In this document: piece after piece, positions 49,935 through 63,024 of the stretch
Layout: each line of letters begins with the position of its first letter
Numbering within the stretch: position 1 is the first letter of the stretch
Notes under the pieces: model-generated
Database searches by the model: none
What the model saw: the letters and a program-made list of their open reading frames with translations, nothing else
Told to the model about the DNA's origin: nothing
NCBI RefSeq assembly: GCF_040436345.1
Contig: NC_133233.1
Span: forward strand, 12,810,735 to 12,874,734
DNA length: 64,000 nt
Direction of reading: 5' to 3'
From: Pagrus major
Lineage: Eukaryota > Chordata > Actinopteri > Spariformes > Sparidae
Position numbers and translations under genes: made by a program

Positions 49935-50734
49935 TGTTGACAATGTTCATGTCAGAAATGAAATTCGAGCTTCTGATTTCCCTTTATCTTATGCTTGAAA
50001 TAACAAAGACAGAAATCCTTCAATGGGATGAGACTATTTCCATCCCAGTAATTTTCATAATTCATGTGACATGTAAGACAGCGTAGTGAGCAGGGAGTCC
50101 TACACCAGCAGTACCTGGAGCAAGACACTGAATGAGCAAGACACTGATATATCTCTATCCCTATCTGTCCTACAATGAAACTGACCTTTGACCCTGCATC
50201 AAAGTCGACAGTGCCAAATAGTTCTTCCCCATACTGACACACTATGAATTTATTATTTTTAACGTGGGCACAATTAGATGACTGTTGGAAATGCACAAAT
50301 GGCTTTCCTCCAGAGGAGCTGTGAAGCCTGGTGGCAAATATGGCGCCTCTTTGAGGTCTGAGACAAGCCCAGAGGCAACATCTGATGCTGCTCATTTGTC
50401 AGCATGAGGTGGAAGAAGAGCTATTGTTGTGTTGACTGTGTACTGTATCTTTTCAAGTAGTCCAGTCATCAGCTGATATGAACTTAAGCTCTATTTATGA
50501 CTCTTTCTCCTTGAAAACACAAAAAAAGCTAGTTTCTTTAAATGAGAAGGATCTGTATGTAGGTCCATTCATGTGATTTGCTTCTACTCGACTCAGAGAA
50601 GAAGAAAAAATGCCAACTGTAGAGCATGAAGTGCCATGAAGATGAAAAACATTTTTATGTCCTTGAGCTGTGTTAGCTGCTGTATGCTGTTGATGTTTTC
50701 TTCTATACGTTCACAATAATGCAATGTGAATGGG

Positions 50735-50905
50735 CCTCAGGCAGCCGGCGGACATTTGATCCATACTCGCCGATCGCATTGATTGCATATGCATGGACAC
50801 GGGGGAGGTGCTAATTGGCAGCTTCAGTGTGCTCATCAATCAGCTGACTTGATGCTTCTGTTGGTGACTAGATGCTTATGAGCTTGTTTAATGACATAAA
50901 AAACA
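50735..50905. promoter_or_regulatory. Candidate conserved noncoding element
   Basis: A non-repetitive stretch dense in developmental factor sites: TTGCATATGCATGG (octamer-like), GCTAATTGGC (homeodomain) and CATCAATCAGCTGAC (PBX/HOX-like plus E-box). It is called from motif density alone. Confidence 0.3.
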
Positions 50906-51980
50906 CTGATGCGCCGCTGCTAATGGACAATTTTACAATATCCCCCATTACTGTGGAATTGTTACAAGATTACAGACATGTTCTGCACCATTAAACCCGT
51001 AGTGTCACCCTCCTTAACCCCTCAAGGGTGCTGTGCAGTGCCCCCAACATGGCTATCTTATGGGTCCAGGTAATATTCTCTAGATGTTGTACTTTGTGCT
51101 TAAGTGTGAGTCAGGGTGAGAATGAACTGCATTAGCAGCTTTCCCCATCAGGAACATATTAACCCCTGCTGATCGTCGAGTCTTCATCATTTCTTATTTC
51201 ATATCTGGCAGCGTTAAAGAGAAATAGTGGACCGGCAGTATGTTCCCAAAGAAGAGTTTGCAAACTCTTTCTGTGAACATAATTCACATTGCATGAGTGC
51301 GTTACCAGTGCTACTCCTCTCCAGTGTAAGGCAGGAAATTTAATCAATTTCTCCTTGAATTTCTCATTGAATCTTCATCATTGAAAAGTAATTACACTCC
51401 TGTAATTATTATTCATTATCAAAACTAATTGGTTACATTACTTATTTATTTACCTTTGTTACTCAGCACAGCCCTGTTATGTGCTTTGAAATGACCCCAA
51501 GGCCGCCGTGCCAGAGGTGGGAAGTAATAAAATACTGTACTTAAGTAGATTTTTCAGGTATCATTACCTTACTTGAGTATTCATTTTTCCAACAACTTGA
51601 GTGAAGAAATAAGTAAGTGCCTCCACCTACTTCCAGCCTTGAGCCAAGCTAAGCCATCCCAGACCAGTCTGTCTCCTAAATGGACAGTTTTGTAATTGTA
51701 AGCAACCCTCCATCAATCTCATGGTAGTACCGCAACCCCCAAAATGTCAACATGATGGAGCATTATTGGGATTTGGAGCATGTAATGCAGTCACTTTATT
51801 GCCCAACAGTGCTCCTAACAAGGCTGTATTGTGTCACAATATTCCAATGCACCACTTCATGATTTGATCTTATTGAATATTAAGTATGTATATGCAAAAA
51901 TACTGCATATGTGATCAATTTTCATATGTAGACACAACTGATTGAGCACCATTTTGCTGGCTCTTCATAACCCACTCAGT
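50906..51980. other. Noncoding, no gene recognised
   Basis: Contains another AAGTACTT-type MITE scrap at about 51515-51610 (AAATACTGTACTTAAGTAG). No supported exon. Confidence 0.4.
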
Positions 51981-51984
51981 GTGG

Positions 51985-52200
51985 TATCGTTGTTAGAGGG
52001 GCCCATTCTTCAACCGAAAGGTCTGGCGTCAAGGCCCCATTTTATTGCTGGGGAGTCCTTGAGCAGGACGCAGATTTCCTCGCAGCTCAGAGGTTGGCTT
52101 GCTGTTGGTTTGTCACTGACCCTTTGGCCTCTTTATGTGGAAGGGAAAGAAATGACAGATTTTCCTTTTCGGGGATCAGTATTAAAAAAAAATGTTATTA
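51985..52200 (+). mobile_element. Possible tRNA-derived SINE, degraded
   Basis: A tRNA-like head (TGGTATCGTTGTTAGAGG, then GGTCTGGCGTCAAGGCC) leads to GAGTCCTTGAGCAGGACGC and a tail ending TTTTCGGGGATCAGTATTAA, close to the usual fish SINE ending GGGGATCAATAAAGT. Assigned from resemblance only. Confidence 0.4.
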
Positions 52201-52359
52201 GGGCAGCACCTAACAATTATGTCTTCAGATTGCTTCCCCTGTCCAACCAACAGTCTAAAGACTCTTCATTTAATATCATATGTGACAGAACAGCAGCAGA
52301 TCCGTCCATTTAAGAACCTGGACCCAGCCAGTGCTGGACATTTTAGCTTGAAAAGCGAC

Positions 52360-52440
52360 TGAAACAATTCACGAGTAGTTGGGGATTGATTTTTTTCCCA
52401 TTGACTAATCAATTGATTAACTAATCATTGCAGCTCTGCC
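52360..52440 (+). mobile_element. hAT-like MITE terminal fragment
   Basis: Right end only: TAATCAATTGATTAACTAATC followed within a few bases by ATTGCAGCTCTGCC. Same family as the copy at 49665. Confidence 0.65.
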
Positions 52441-52924
52441 ATTTAATAACAAGAAAGTGGACACAGAGGGGAATAGCACTTGGAATGCTGCACAATGAAC
52501 CTTCTAAGATAGTATCGCCAGACTTTCTGCTGATATGACACAACCTCTTTCATGCTTCTCAGCACCATCAGTGTATCATCACCATCTGCTGACCTTCACA
52601 TTAAAGCCAGAGAAAATATTTGTAGTTTAGAGGTGAAAGGGGCGGACAGTGTGATCACATTACAGCAGCTCTAGTTTGCCTGTTTCAACCTGCACTTTAA
52701 CCTGACAACAATGGCAGCTGAGTTTGATTTTGGTGAATAAGGTTAATGTACAATGACTCAGAGTAGTATGCTTCTTTTCCCCCACTTTGGGAGACAGACA
52801 GATGTTAAGACTGAAGGCACAACTGTACGTTTCTGTAAAACCCCTGATATGATGAAATTTTACATTTCCTTATGTTGCAACTTCACGTTTCTTTGGGTTC
52901 AATTCTCAGTTTTATCTTGTGACA

Positions 52925-53060
52925 ATGCTGTGCTTTGGTCTGGTTAGGTTTAGGCACAAAGACCATATGGTAAGGATTAGGAAAAGATCATGTTTTGGGC
53001 TTAAAGTACTTGTTTTGGTCGCCACAAACATGGCTGGAAAATGTTCCTTTTCATCTTCAT
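52925..53060 (+). repeat. Interspersed repeat, GGTTTAGGCACAAA family
   Basis: GTTAGGTTTAGGCACAAAGA and AAAAGATCATGTTTTGGGC recur in reverse complement at about 62395-62452, so this is a dispersed repeat. Confidence 0.6.
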
Positions 53061-53099
53061 GCTTACAAACATTGAAACGCAGTGGTTGCCACTATTGTC

Positions 53100-54220
53100 G
53101 CCTGTAACTCCACCACCATCCCCTCCACTTTAAGACATAAAAGTTAGAAAAAAAGTTGTGATAAAGTTATGGTAATTAGCCTACAACACATACAAATGTG
53201 AGTGTATCAGCGGTTCGCAGGGACGTGAAGTGCCAACATTTTGTGTTGGCGACTGGGCTGCTTTGCGCGTCTCCAAAAGTAGGGTCAAGCTCAGGTAGCA
53301 GTTAGGGATTTAGCCTTCAGAAGTTTCCTTGAGCATTTAATCCATCTATCAGTGCTGTATCACTCTCCTTCTTCAAAGAAAGAATAGAAAGTGAAGAAGA
53401 AAAGTTGCCGAGCTTTAACAATGCTTTGGATTTATGGCTCGATTTCCACTGATGCCACATGTAGTAAAAATATATGGCCCCATTGTTCTGGGAGGTGGTA
53501 AAAGGTATAACCATTCAGCAATTGCTGTGTATTGTATATTGTTGTGATTAATGAGAGCAGGACTTTGAGGAGCGCAGCAGAAGGAAGACAGGGCGGGAGA
53601 GAGAGAGCGATGTGTCAGTGTTGGAATGAGTCCAGCGAGGCAGCAATATGTGTGAGGGAGAGACAGACAGAGGGAGAGGGCTCTGTGGATGCCTACTAGT
53701 GTGTTTCTGCCGCCGATTCTCCTCCCATCTTCTAATGAGCTCACTGCAGATGGGACTCCCTCTGTCAGCCCGCTGCTCACCTCCTCTCCCCCCACTCCAT
53801 TATCTTCCCTCCTTCCCTTCAGTCTTTAGTGCAAGGGAAAACAAAGAACGGGGGGAAAAAAAATAAGGAACGGAGAGGAAATGAGGGATGTGATGAAGAA
53901 AGAGAGGGGTTAAGGAGGCAGGTTGGTGAAGAGGGGATTCACAGGAAGGGGTTAATGGTGAAAAAGCTTGTTGGGGAGTAAGAATGGCTCATAGGCGGAG
54001 AGAGAAGGAAGAGTGAGTGAGCGACCAGGAAGCATCAAAAGCGAGAAGTGACAGAAAAGTGTGAAGAAGAAACACAGAATGTGATGAGGAAGAGCACAGA
54101 GCGGAACCATGCTACATTTACCGGTGTCAAAAAGGAAAAGGCTGCCCATTAAAACCTAATGGTATGTATTTAGTGCAGGGCCCTACAGTGAGAGGAGGAT
54201 GTCTGTGGTTGCCTAGCCAT
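53100..54220. other. Noncoding, purine-rich at 53590-54130
   Basis: The plus strand is strongly purine-rich with GAGAGAG tracts. No supported exon. Confidence 0.4.
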
Positions 54221-54224
54221 GACA

Positions 54225-54350
54225 TCACTTCTGCGCCTGCCTCAATGTACTCGCTAAGCTGAATTAATAATTGGCTCAGCTAGCCAGGTCTGCCTGAGTT
54301 AATTGAGCATCAAAGAGAAGCCATAGCCGGAGCACAGATCATCTTGATTT
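54225..54350. promoter_or_regulatory. Candidate conserved noncoding element
   Basis: A non-repetitive stretch with clustered homeodomain words (GAATTAATAATTGG, GTTAATTGAGCATCAAAG). Motif density only. Confidence 0.25.
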
Positions 54351-54769
54351 CCCAGGGTGAAAATGAAGCCCAGAGTTGGCTTGAGCATGGCTGAGTGTGG
54401 AAGCGTGCCTACGTGTTCATCTTGTGGTGTGTGTGTGATTGTGACCTTTATTACATGTAAGGGGGTGTTTCATCAGAATTCATGCATCCACCTGCATATC
54501 ACAACTTCGAGGTTCTTGTTCTTGCTTGAGTATTTCATGTTTATGCCACTTTTTACTCTACTGCAAACATTTACTTTGCAGATTGCATGCTGTATCAGAC
54601 CCAAAGCAGCACATTTTTAAATGAACTTATTTTATCTGCAATCGGATAAAAAGAAACACTGATTCTGATAATAAGTAAAATGCTTAATAACAGATCCGAT
54701 AATTGGCCAGGGCGATAACGGCACACCAAGTTAACAGTTAGTATACAGTTTACTAGTGCTAATCCTTTG

Positions 54770-54930
54770 AATACTTAAGTACATGTCATATCAGATACTT
54801 TAAGGGTGTTTTCACATTAGGTACGATTGTACCTACCATTGTACCATCGTACCATCGTACCGTGCCAGTGTTAATCATATGGGTGACTTCTACTTTTACC
54901 AAGGTAATATTTTAAAACGATATCTTTACT
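54770..54930. repeat. MITE scrap with GTACCATCGTACC repeats
   Basis: AAGGGTGTTTTCACATTAGG at about 54802 matches the end of the hAT-like MITE seen at 25908. It is followed by short direct repeats of CATCGTAC. Confidence 0.5.
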
Positions 54931-55269
54931 CAAGTATGACTTCTTGACGCTTTTTACAGCACGGCTTTTAGAGCGATTTTATGAACAATTGGAACACTGA
55001 CAGCCAATCAAAAGCCATCTGAATCATCAGGGCGTCACATGCACAACTTATTTAATTCTTATCCAAGCTATTATTAGTGTTTGATTCTCCTAACTCCTAA
55101 CATCTTTTTCGTTTTGAATTTTGTGAACCCACATCCCTCTGACCCTTTGTGGGATGTCTGAGAAAGTAAAGATGCTAAAAAGGGATTTGCAACAGGCACT
55201 TTCCTGCAGATGTGAGGACGTTAAATGTTGCCAGAAAGGAGAAATTGTTGAAGCTGCAGCGAAAGTGCG

Positions 55270-55272
<3 letters not shown>

Positions 55273-55319
<47 letters not shown>
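55273..55319. repeat. (AG)23 microsatellite
   Basis: A perfect AG tract of about 23 units. Confidence 0.97.
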
Positions 55320-55322
<3 letters not shown>

Positions 55323-57400
55323 TCGCCATAATGACATGTTATGTGGTAGGAAGCAGGGAGGTATATTGTTGTTGGCCTCATCTATAGTCTATTTGCACAG
55401 CAACATGCTATTATCTTTCTGACTGATCAAGTGGGAAATAACATGTTTGGTAGGATATGAACACCTGCGCTTGGATGTGAGCGTGGGCAAGTATGTGTGT
55501 GTTCTTCTTTTGTTTGTTCTTTTGACGCTCACATCATTGTTTTTCTCTGTCAACACAAGGACACACATTGTCACTGATGTGAAGAACCTGAAATCAGGTC
55601 CAGATAGCATCATCCAACACTGCATCCATACAGCTCTTGTGTGCCGTCTACAAGGCAAGGGAAACACTAGTTGATTAAACTTTGACACTTGCTAGAAATG
55701 AGTTTTATAACTGCAGTTGTCATTGCTGCTGTTTGTGTGTGTTTTTTAAGGTTTCACTTGTCACTTTAAAGTCAAGTTTGAAGAAATGCCATCCAACACG
55801 CAAATGTTGAAATCTATTCAGACACACGCTACCTCGCTAAATCTTAAACTACGCGGTAGAAATGACGTGATTCCCTTCACTCGCAGATCCTCTGCTGCTT
55901 CACTTGAGTGACAAATTAAAGTTACTGTGAGGCAGCTGCATTTTAAATCACAGCTCAAAGCATTACCATTTTCCATATTTTTTTTCCATCTGTGGTGTTG
56001 AAGACAAAATCCTTCCACGCTTTGCTTCTTAGACAGTTTGGTGTCATGATTATCAGTTCAGCATGGGTCGCTGGTTTTCTCCATTTTGTGATTGCAAAGT
56101 GCGCAACATTAGCCTAGTTTGCGAGACAGGCAGTGGGTCAGAGAGAAAGCACATCTTGAGGTCACGCTCTCTGCCAAACAATGCACAATGCATGACCTGT
56201 TGCATTTAAACACCAATTTTGAGGTCAAAAAGTCAGCACAGATCAATTCAATTTTTCCACACTTTTGAATTTAAATATTATTCTTTGCACAGCAAGAGAG
56301 GTTTTGACCTGGAACTGTACACATGTCAGTGTTGTCTCCTACGGGCAAAGTGGGTCTGAGTGTTTATGTGAAAAGGAAATGTGAGCATTGATATTGGCGA
56401 CAATAATGGCCTCGAGAAAACAATTATTTGCAAATAGAGGTTTTGTAGGTCATGTTGTCTGGCTGTATAGCAGAGTTTTTCGTCAGTGTACCAGAAGTGT
56501 TCACATGTTGTGGACTCGCCATGCAGCAAGAGGTAATTGAACTGAATTGAACTGTAATTCCTTGGAATTAGAGCATTTGCAGCTGGTAACCTGCACAGCA
56601 TGCTCACAATCACCACCTGCCTTACAGTCAATACAATTTTCACTCAGAGCTTGTCATAAAGGGCAGCTTGGTCAGTTGCCTTGAACTTCAAAATATGACG
56701 CTCTACTTACCTCTTGTGTCAATTTTTTTTACGTGAAGGGCTCTGTCATCAAGTAAGCGATAATACATGTGCAACGTCTGGTTCGTCTTTTGTTTTTTTT
56801 GTTCAGGAAAAATCCTCACATTTGGTCACACAGGACTCAAAGTGCGCTCTCCTGGGGAAAAGTCCTGTTTATGACCCATCCAACCACCCTATCTGCTGCC
56901 TGACTCCTTGTTCTGCTCCACCAGAGGGGTCCTAATGTAGAAATGCTTCATGTGTGAAATATTTGCGCATCACAACAGACATCTGTGATTGGCAGCTACT
57001 TTACTTGCAGTAATTATCTTTACACTCCTAACATCTACTGTACAAAACCAACCACAGTTTTTTCAAGGCTAATACCCATGCAACTTATTAGTTGTCAAAG
57101 AGATCCAGAACAGATATTTTGAACCGATATATGTTTGCCGTAAAAATGAATCTCAGTGACAAACTTTAGAATATCCAGTTCACTTGACTGCAGATGTGGC
57201 CAAGTGTGACTCCAGAAAGCAGGCCTGCAGTACACCCTAAAGTTTGTGGAACATGTCACCATTATTCTTCAAAAATAAATGGGTTCATATATAAAACATA
57301 ATCTATGCTTTCTGTGTATCAGTTTCTGTCCCAAACTCTTATTGCTTTTTCTTACTTTTCTCATTCGCTAGATCTTGGGTAATCCTTGATCCCCAACTGA
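55320..57400. other. Noncoding, no gene recognised
   Basis: No exon, RNA gene or repeat family that I can support. Confidence 0.4.
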
Positions 57401-57467
57401 TACACACACACACAAACACACACACACACAGACCCACACGCACACACGCACACACACACACACACGG
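57401..57467. repeat. (CA)n microsatellite, interrupted
   Basis: About 30 CA-type units with AA, GAC and CG interruptions. Confidence 0.95.
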
Positions 57468-60400
57468 TGGTGTTTCTATCTTAAAAGCTTGAGGCCAGCC
57501 AAGTGGTATAAATGCCATACCCACTGCCTGTGGTCGGCTCAGCAGACAGGCCATAAGCAGCACACACTGATCCTTATCAGATGTGTATTGCTGTGGCTAC
57601 TTCCACCTGTCAATCAAATGCCCTCTCACATCTGCAGAGAAGGATTTGATGGAAATGATGGCAAAGACAGAAACAGACAGAGATAGGGATCAGACCAATA
57701 TGGCCCGTGTATGGATGGAGCCACCGTATTTTATTGCCATGGTGTGTGGGTGGATTTTTGTCCACCTCGATCAATGGAAAACGAATGAAGAAGGTATAGA
57801 GACAGAGAGGGACATCAGAGATCAGAAGCTGCAAAAAGAAGAGGGCAATATGAGAGGAACTTACAGCAACCACCTGTAGGACACAAACCACATTGTACGA
57901 TATGTAAGGAAGAAGCTGAGTGAGGATTTTGCTGCAAGTGTATTCAGCGTGTCTGAAAGAAAAACGGCAGCTGAAATAATGTTGTGACCACGGGGCTTTT
58001 TATTAGGTTGTTTATTGATGTGTGTTGACACTGGAGAGCTGCATCCACAGTCGTGCCTCGGCTCCCGCTGTCCACATTATTCGATTTCATTTCACAGTCC
58101 CTGAGCTAACAAAGGCAGGTTTTTCTGTCTAGCTACACATTGTGCTTGTACCAAGTAAAGCTCATGTCAGTGCGGGCTGCATACGCTCTTTCCCGAAATT
58201 CAGCATTTTTTTATTTGTGCCCAGTTCTTCCTCAGGCATCCTTTGTTATGCCGCATCGCTGACAACAAAATGCTTTCTTTTAACGTAACAGGTTTCTTCT
58301 ATTGGATGTCTTCAGATTAAAATATAAGTGGAACTCCCGTGGACTGTTGTGCTGCAGAGAGCCACAGAAATGTGCGGCTATACTGGAATAAAGAGTGATA
58401 AATATGAAGGTGCATGTTTTGTTGTGAAGCTGCTGGTGTGCCATGAATAATATATCACTGACATCAGGAAGAGGAATGCTTCATGTTAAGATCCGTAAGC
58501 ATGCAGTGGATGCTGACGGTGCTTGGCAATGAAATTCTACAACCTAGATGGCGGGGGAATAAAACTTTTTTTTTCGTATTTTACTTTTGACAGCATGTGA
58601 GGTGTTACTGCATAACTCTTTCAGAAATGTTATTTTAGTGTTAGGGGTTTTTTTGTCGTTGTTTTTTCCCTTCGGGAGGGGAGGTCCATTCTATAAGCCT
58701 GTTGCTTCTTGACTTTTCCTGACATAGCTCTTATTTTTTCATGATCTGGATTTTATAAAATCCAGTGTTTGCAAAAAAATATAACGTCAAATTATAAATC
58801 ATTCCTTTAAATTACTAATGATGACCTCTGTATGCTTTTTTTTGGTTCCCTTAGTTCAGTGATTTTTACCTTTAAAGCAGCTGCAAGGAACTTACATTAA
58901 TGTTGGCGGCCCCTGTGGACAAATGCACCATCTCCACCTGTTGTGAAGATCTTGATCTGGATAGCTTGTGCATTTATTATGAAATTATGAAAGGTAAGCA
59001 TCTATCTGCAGCTATGTAAGAATAATAACTGCTTAAGATTAAGAACAACTTCTTTCCTCAGGTTGGGAGAAACCTCAAATCATCCTCAGCACTCCACCAT
59101 ACATTTTTTTTATTTTATTTTATGATTTATCCAACCTGGATCTTCTTGCTTGCCTATGTAGATTGTATATAGGCACCAGTGTTAAACAGAGACTGTTTCA
59201 TAACCACTTAAAAGTTACATGTAGCTCAGTTTGATTATTTAATTGTGTCCTGAAATGGCTTAATTAGTTTTTTTTAAGCCTAAGGGCTTATAAAAAACAG
59301 CAATATGCCCTCTCAAAGAGATGCTTAATACAACAGTGTTGTCTTCGACAACCAAAATATGTCCATATATCTGAGCCCAAGATCATAGTAAAACTATATT
59401 AACAGAAGAACAATTCAACAGTATTAATTTGAGGCCACATACAAACCCTTTGAGGGTATGAATCGTTAAACTATGGGAACACAATAACTATATTGAGCAC
59501 ACTAATTAGTCCTTTGGTTGAATTATGATCTTAAAGGAATTATTTATTTAAAACTCACCCTGTAATTTTCTCTAATTTTCTTTGGATGTTCATTTGCAAA
59601 CAGGAGAATTCCTAACCCAACCCTGTCTCCTGTTAGAGCTCTGAAGTCAGTGTCTTGCTCAAGGATGCTCATGTTGATCGGAGGCACAGTGTTATACATG
59701 TATACTACATCATGCTGCAGTTAAATTCATGCTGAAACCTTGTTTTCCCCAGCTTTCTTCAAAATGTATAGTTTTTAATAGGGAACCACAGAATTCTGAC
59801 ATTTCTGTCAGCAAACAGAATGTTGTGGTTGCTCATTTGGTGTGAAAATGCCTCATAAATAGCACTTGGTGTTTCATCTTGATTGTCTGTGATACCTTCT
59901 GCATGTGTATACTGTAGGGATCCAAACTGAGGGCCAGGATCTAGAGCTGCGAGTGCACATTAATTTCACTCATCTGTCTTCTGTGGGTTGCATCTGCTAT
60001 GTATAATTCATCAAGCAACTCTCTGTTGATATCCGCATATAAATTAAGTTAGATATTGTGCAGCTCATGAATTTCTAAAGGCGTATGTACACAGTGGCAC
60101 CACAGTGGTACATCAGCTCTGCCGTCTCTTGCTTAGGAGAGGGAAAAAGACTTTGTGTTTTGGAATTTTTTCAATTGTGAAATGGGTAAAAGGAAAGAGG
60201 TAAAAAAAAAAAAAGTGGCCCGAAGGCTTTTCATGAAAAATGCTGGTGAAGCTGAGCCACCCCTCACGTTTGTGCGTACCAATTATGGCTGGAATCTGCT
60301 GGGTCCATTGGATATATGTGGGGTATTTTAGTGGCAGAATAGAGCTGCCTGGGCGTGTCTGTGTCGCAGAAGGTGCACGAACAAAGAGAAGATCAGAAAA

Positions 60401-60719
60401 GCGGAGGAGGTTTGATCGTTTTCACCAACAACTGGCTACACACAGAAAAGGAGACTGAAAAAACAGGTCATGCGTGGGTAACTGACAATGCTCCATTAAA
60501 ATAAAAAATGAGCAAATTGATGGTGACTTGGTATTTTCAAATGCCATCCTGGTCTTTAACTTTAACTGACTTTAACTGTCATTTATTTCATAATTATGGT
60601 TAATTCATCTTGGGTTGTAAAGTATGTGCCGTATCTGCATGTGCTACTTGGATAATTTTGAGGTTCAGTTGTATTCGATGAAGGTTTTAAACAAACCAAA
60701 CAAACGCTCCTCGCACATT
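57468..60719. other. Noncoding, no gene recognised
   Basis: Mostly unique DNA. Open frames, including one at 57583-57879, lack homology or splice context. Confidence 0.4.
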
Positions 60720-60935
60720 CCTTACAAAATGCTACAGTCATTTGCAAAGACAAGATACCCCTCGCTGTTGTTTAGGCCAATTAGGCTCGAAATCTGCCGG
60801 CTTTGGGCCTGTGCCAGAGATTTGGAGTCAAAGTCTTTATGTTTCAGAGCGATGCCTTTGAATGGGATTGAGAAAAAGAGACTCGCCGATTCCCAGAAAT
60901 GCACAGAAATCGCACACAGACGCACGCGCACCATT
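60720..60935. promoter_or_regulatory. Candidate conserved noncoding element
   Basis: A high-complexity, balanced-composition stretch unlike its A+T-rich surroundings, including TTAGGCCAATTAGGCTCG and AAATCTGCCGGC. It could also be an unrecognised exon; frames across it match nothing I know. Confidence 0.25.
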
Positions 60936-61759
60936 TCTGTCACTCTCGTCTCTCTTTTCTCCCCTCGCTTTCTCTCTGTGGACTGTAGATAGACAAGACG
61001 ACACATATTCTAAAACCAAGAGACAAACAATTGATTATATACGCTGTAGTTGCAACAAAAATCCACTTTGCAGCCAGGGAATCTTACACACATACACATA
61101 CACACAACACAGACACATAGACTGCAGGAAAGAGTGAGCTATTGCCAGAAAAGTGTGGAGGTGGGGGGGCTGAGTTAGTAGCTCCCTGCTGCACTGCTAC
61201 CACCAGTTTGCTTATGTTTAATTCAACTAATTTGACCTGCACTGCAGACACGGAATGATGGAAGAGGTTTTCTCAGTGTGGCTCTGCACAGGAACCTTTG
61301 GCTCAGAGAGTATTTTATACTGAAATGGACTATATGGGTCTCTCCAATGGATAAAATAAAAAGATATTGATTTCACAGGCATAGCAAGCAAAGCTGGAGA
61401 TTGCATTTACTGCAGGCAGGTTACCCTTTCTGCACCCTTATTTTTGGAAGGTGGTCAATGTTAGTGTTTCCAGATTCAAAAGGTCACATTCAAATGACAT
61501 AGTTGTCCATTAAACTGGATGGCATTTATGAATCCCATTGTGTGCTGGGTCAGGGATAACTCAAAGGTGCTACATTTTTTTCACCAGGTAGATACAGTTT
61601 CCCGTGAGTTGGGTAGCCCAATCCCAGGAATACAATATTGGCATTTTACGCTTTTGGAAACCACGGATATGTTCAAATTGTGTACATGTCGTACGTATCA
61701 TCAACATTTACTAAAAATGTACTTAACTCATAAATGTCATGATTCTGGTTATTGGTAAG

Positions 61760-62215
61760 ATATTTCCTGTCTTATTTTGAAGTTATATCCACTTGTGTCT
61801 TGTTGTCATTTTCCCCTTCCTGGTCAACTGTGTTCCCAGTGTTCTGTTTGCATCCTGTGCTCCTCCCCCCACACCTGTCTCACATCATCCTCTTTAACAT
61901 TGCCCTGTTCCCAGTGCCTTTAGTTTGTGTTTAAGCATCTGTTGTTCCCTCACTCTTTGTATGTTCGTCAGTCCCATGTCTCCTGTGTTCCTTGTGTACC
62001 AACCTGTGTTTCTACCTGTGTTCCCCAAGCTTCTGGTTTGTTCATCTTTTGGTTTTTGTGGATTTGCCCTGTTTTTTTGTTGTTGTTGTTATTTTTAGCT
62101 TTGTTGCTTGCTTTTAGGACTTTAGTTTTCAGGATTTTAGGAGTCTTGGACTTTTTGTTTCTACCTGGCTGCCTGTTTGTCTGCATTTGGGTGCTCATCA
62201 TTTGACAGACCTTGA
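61760..62215 (+). mobile_element. T/G-rich interspersed repeat, possibly a degraded LTR
   Basis: The long pyrimidine/TG-rich text with many CCTGTGTTCC-type words, GTCTGCATTTGGGTGCTC and a final TTTGACAGACC resembles the LTR-to-leader part of fish Ty3-type retrotransposons. No internal coding part or second LTR was seen, so at most it is a solo LTR. The family is uncertain. Confidence 0.4.
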
Positions 62216-62389
62216 CAACATCATGGTCACACTACATGTACTGTATATGAGCTGGCTTTCATGTCAGGCGGTGGTGGGGATGGTGGTTTTGTGACAGCAG
62301 GACTAGATGGCTGTCAAGCCTGAAGCTGCTGTTTCAATATTAATAAGCAAAAAACCACTGGATATTTTTGACCAGATGTCCATGCAGGC

Positions 62390-62460
62390 CAAAACATGAT
62401 CTTTTAACCCCAACCAAGCTGTTTTTGTGCCTAAACCTAAGCAGACCTTAAACATAGCAT
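62390..62460 (-). repeat. Interspersed repeat, GGTTTAGGCACAAA family, inverted copy
   Basis: AAAACATGATCTTTTAACCC and GTGCCTAAACCTAAGCAG are the reverse complement of the copy at 52925. Confidence 0.6.
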
Positions 62461-62732
62461 TGTTGATTTGGTTTGAGCTGAGAGGCATCCAGCATCATTA
62501 TCAAACTCACTTCAAAGGTGTGTACAGTTCATTTTTTTTGGAGTTTGAGCCCCTTTCAAGAAGGAGTTTCAGAAAGAGCGTCTCCCAATTTACCTGGAAC
62601 CCCTTTATCGTTTCTCCAACACAAGCACCAAGTGTGCATTCATAAGGGAAAGCTGTCTTCTTTCCAAAATAAGAAATAAAGGCGTATTTCAGGGTTTAAA
62701 ATTGGAACACTGATTTCAACCGCTTCTTTACA

Positions 62733-63024
62733 GGCGCGTGACAAGTTTGTTGAACTGTTGAATAATCTGGGATCACAAGTTCTAATGAAACCAAAGGCAC
62801 ACAGTGAGGTGTCTCGCTTTGATCTACTGGAGGTTCTCAGCCCGCCAGCACGCCAAGCCTTAAACTGTTATGACGAGGGCGCGAGCGTGGGGTGGAAGTT
62901 TTTAGATCCCGTCAAGTGTTTCAGAGCGTTACATCATTTCCATGTCTTCCACCAGGAGAGTATTGCAACTGTTTTAGAAGGAGTCAATACCTTTTTCCCC
63001 CCATACAGTGTGACGGGTCAGTGA
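62733..63024 (+). other. Exon-like open frame, unidentified
   Basis: The tract CCGCTTCTTTACAG is a good acceptor at 62733. Past it a frame stays open to a stop at 63022-63024 and begins ARDKFVELLNNLG, unlike the low-complexity frames nearby. Possible donors inside are GAG|GTGTCT (about 62808) and GAG|GTTCTC (about 62832). No family is recognised. It could be an exon of the gene starting at 47.7 kb or a chance frame. Confidence 0.3.
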
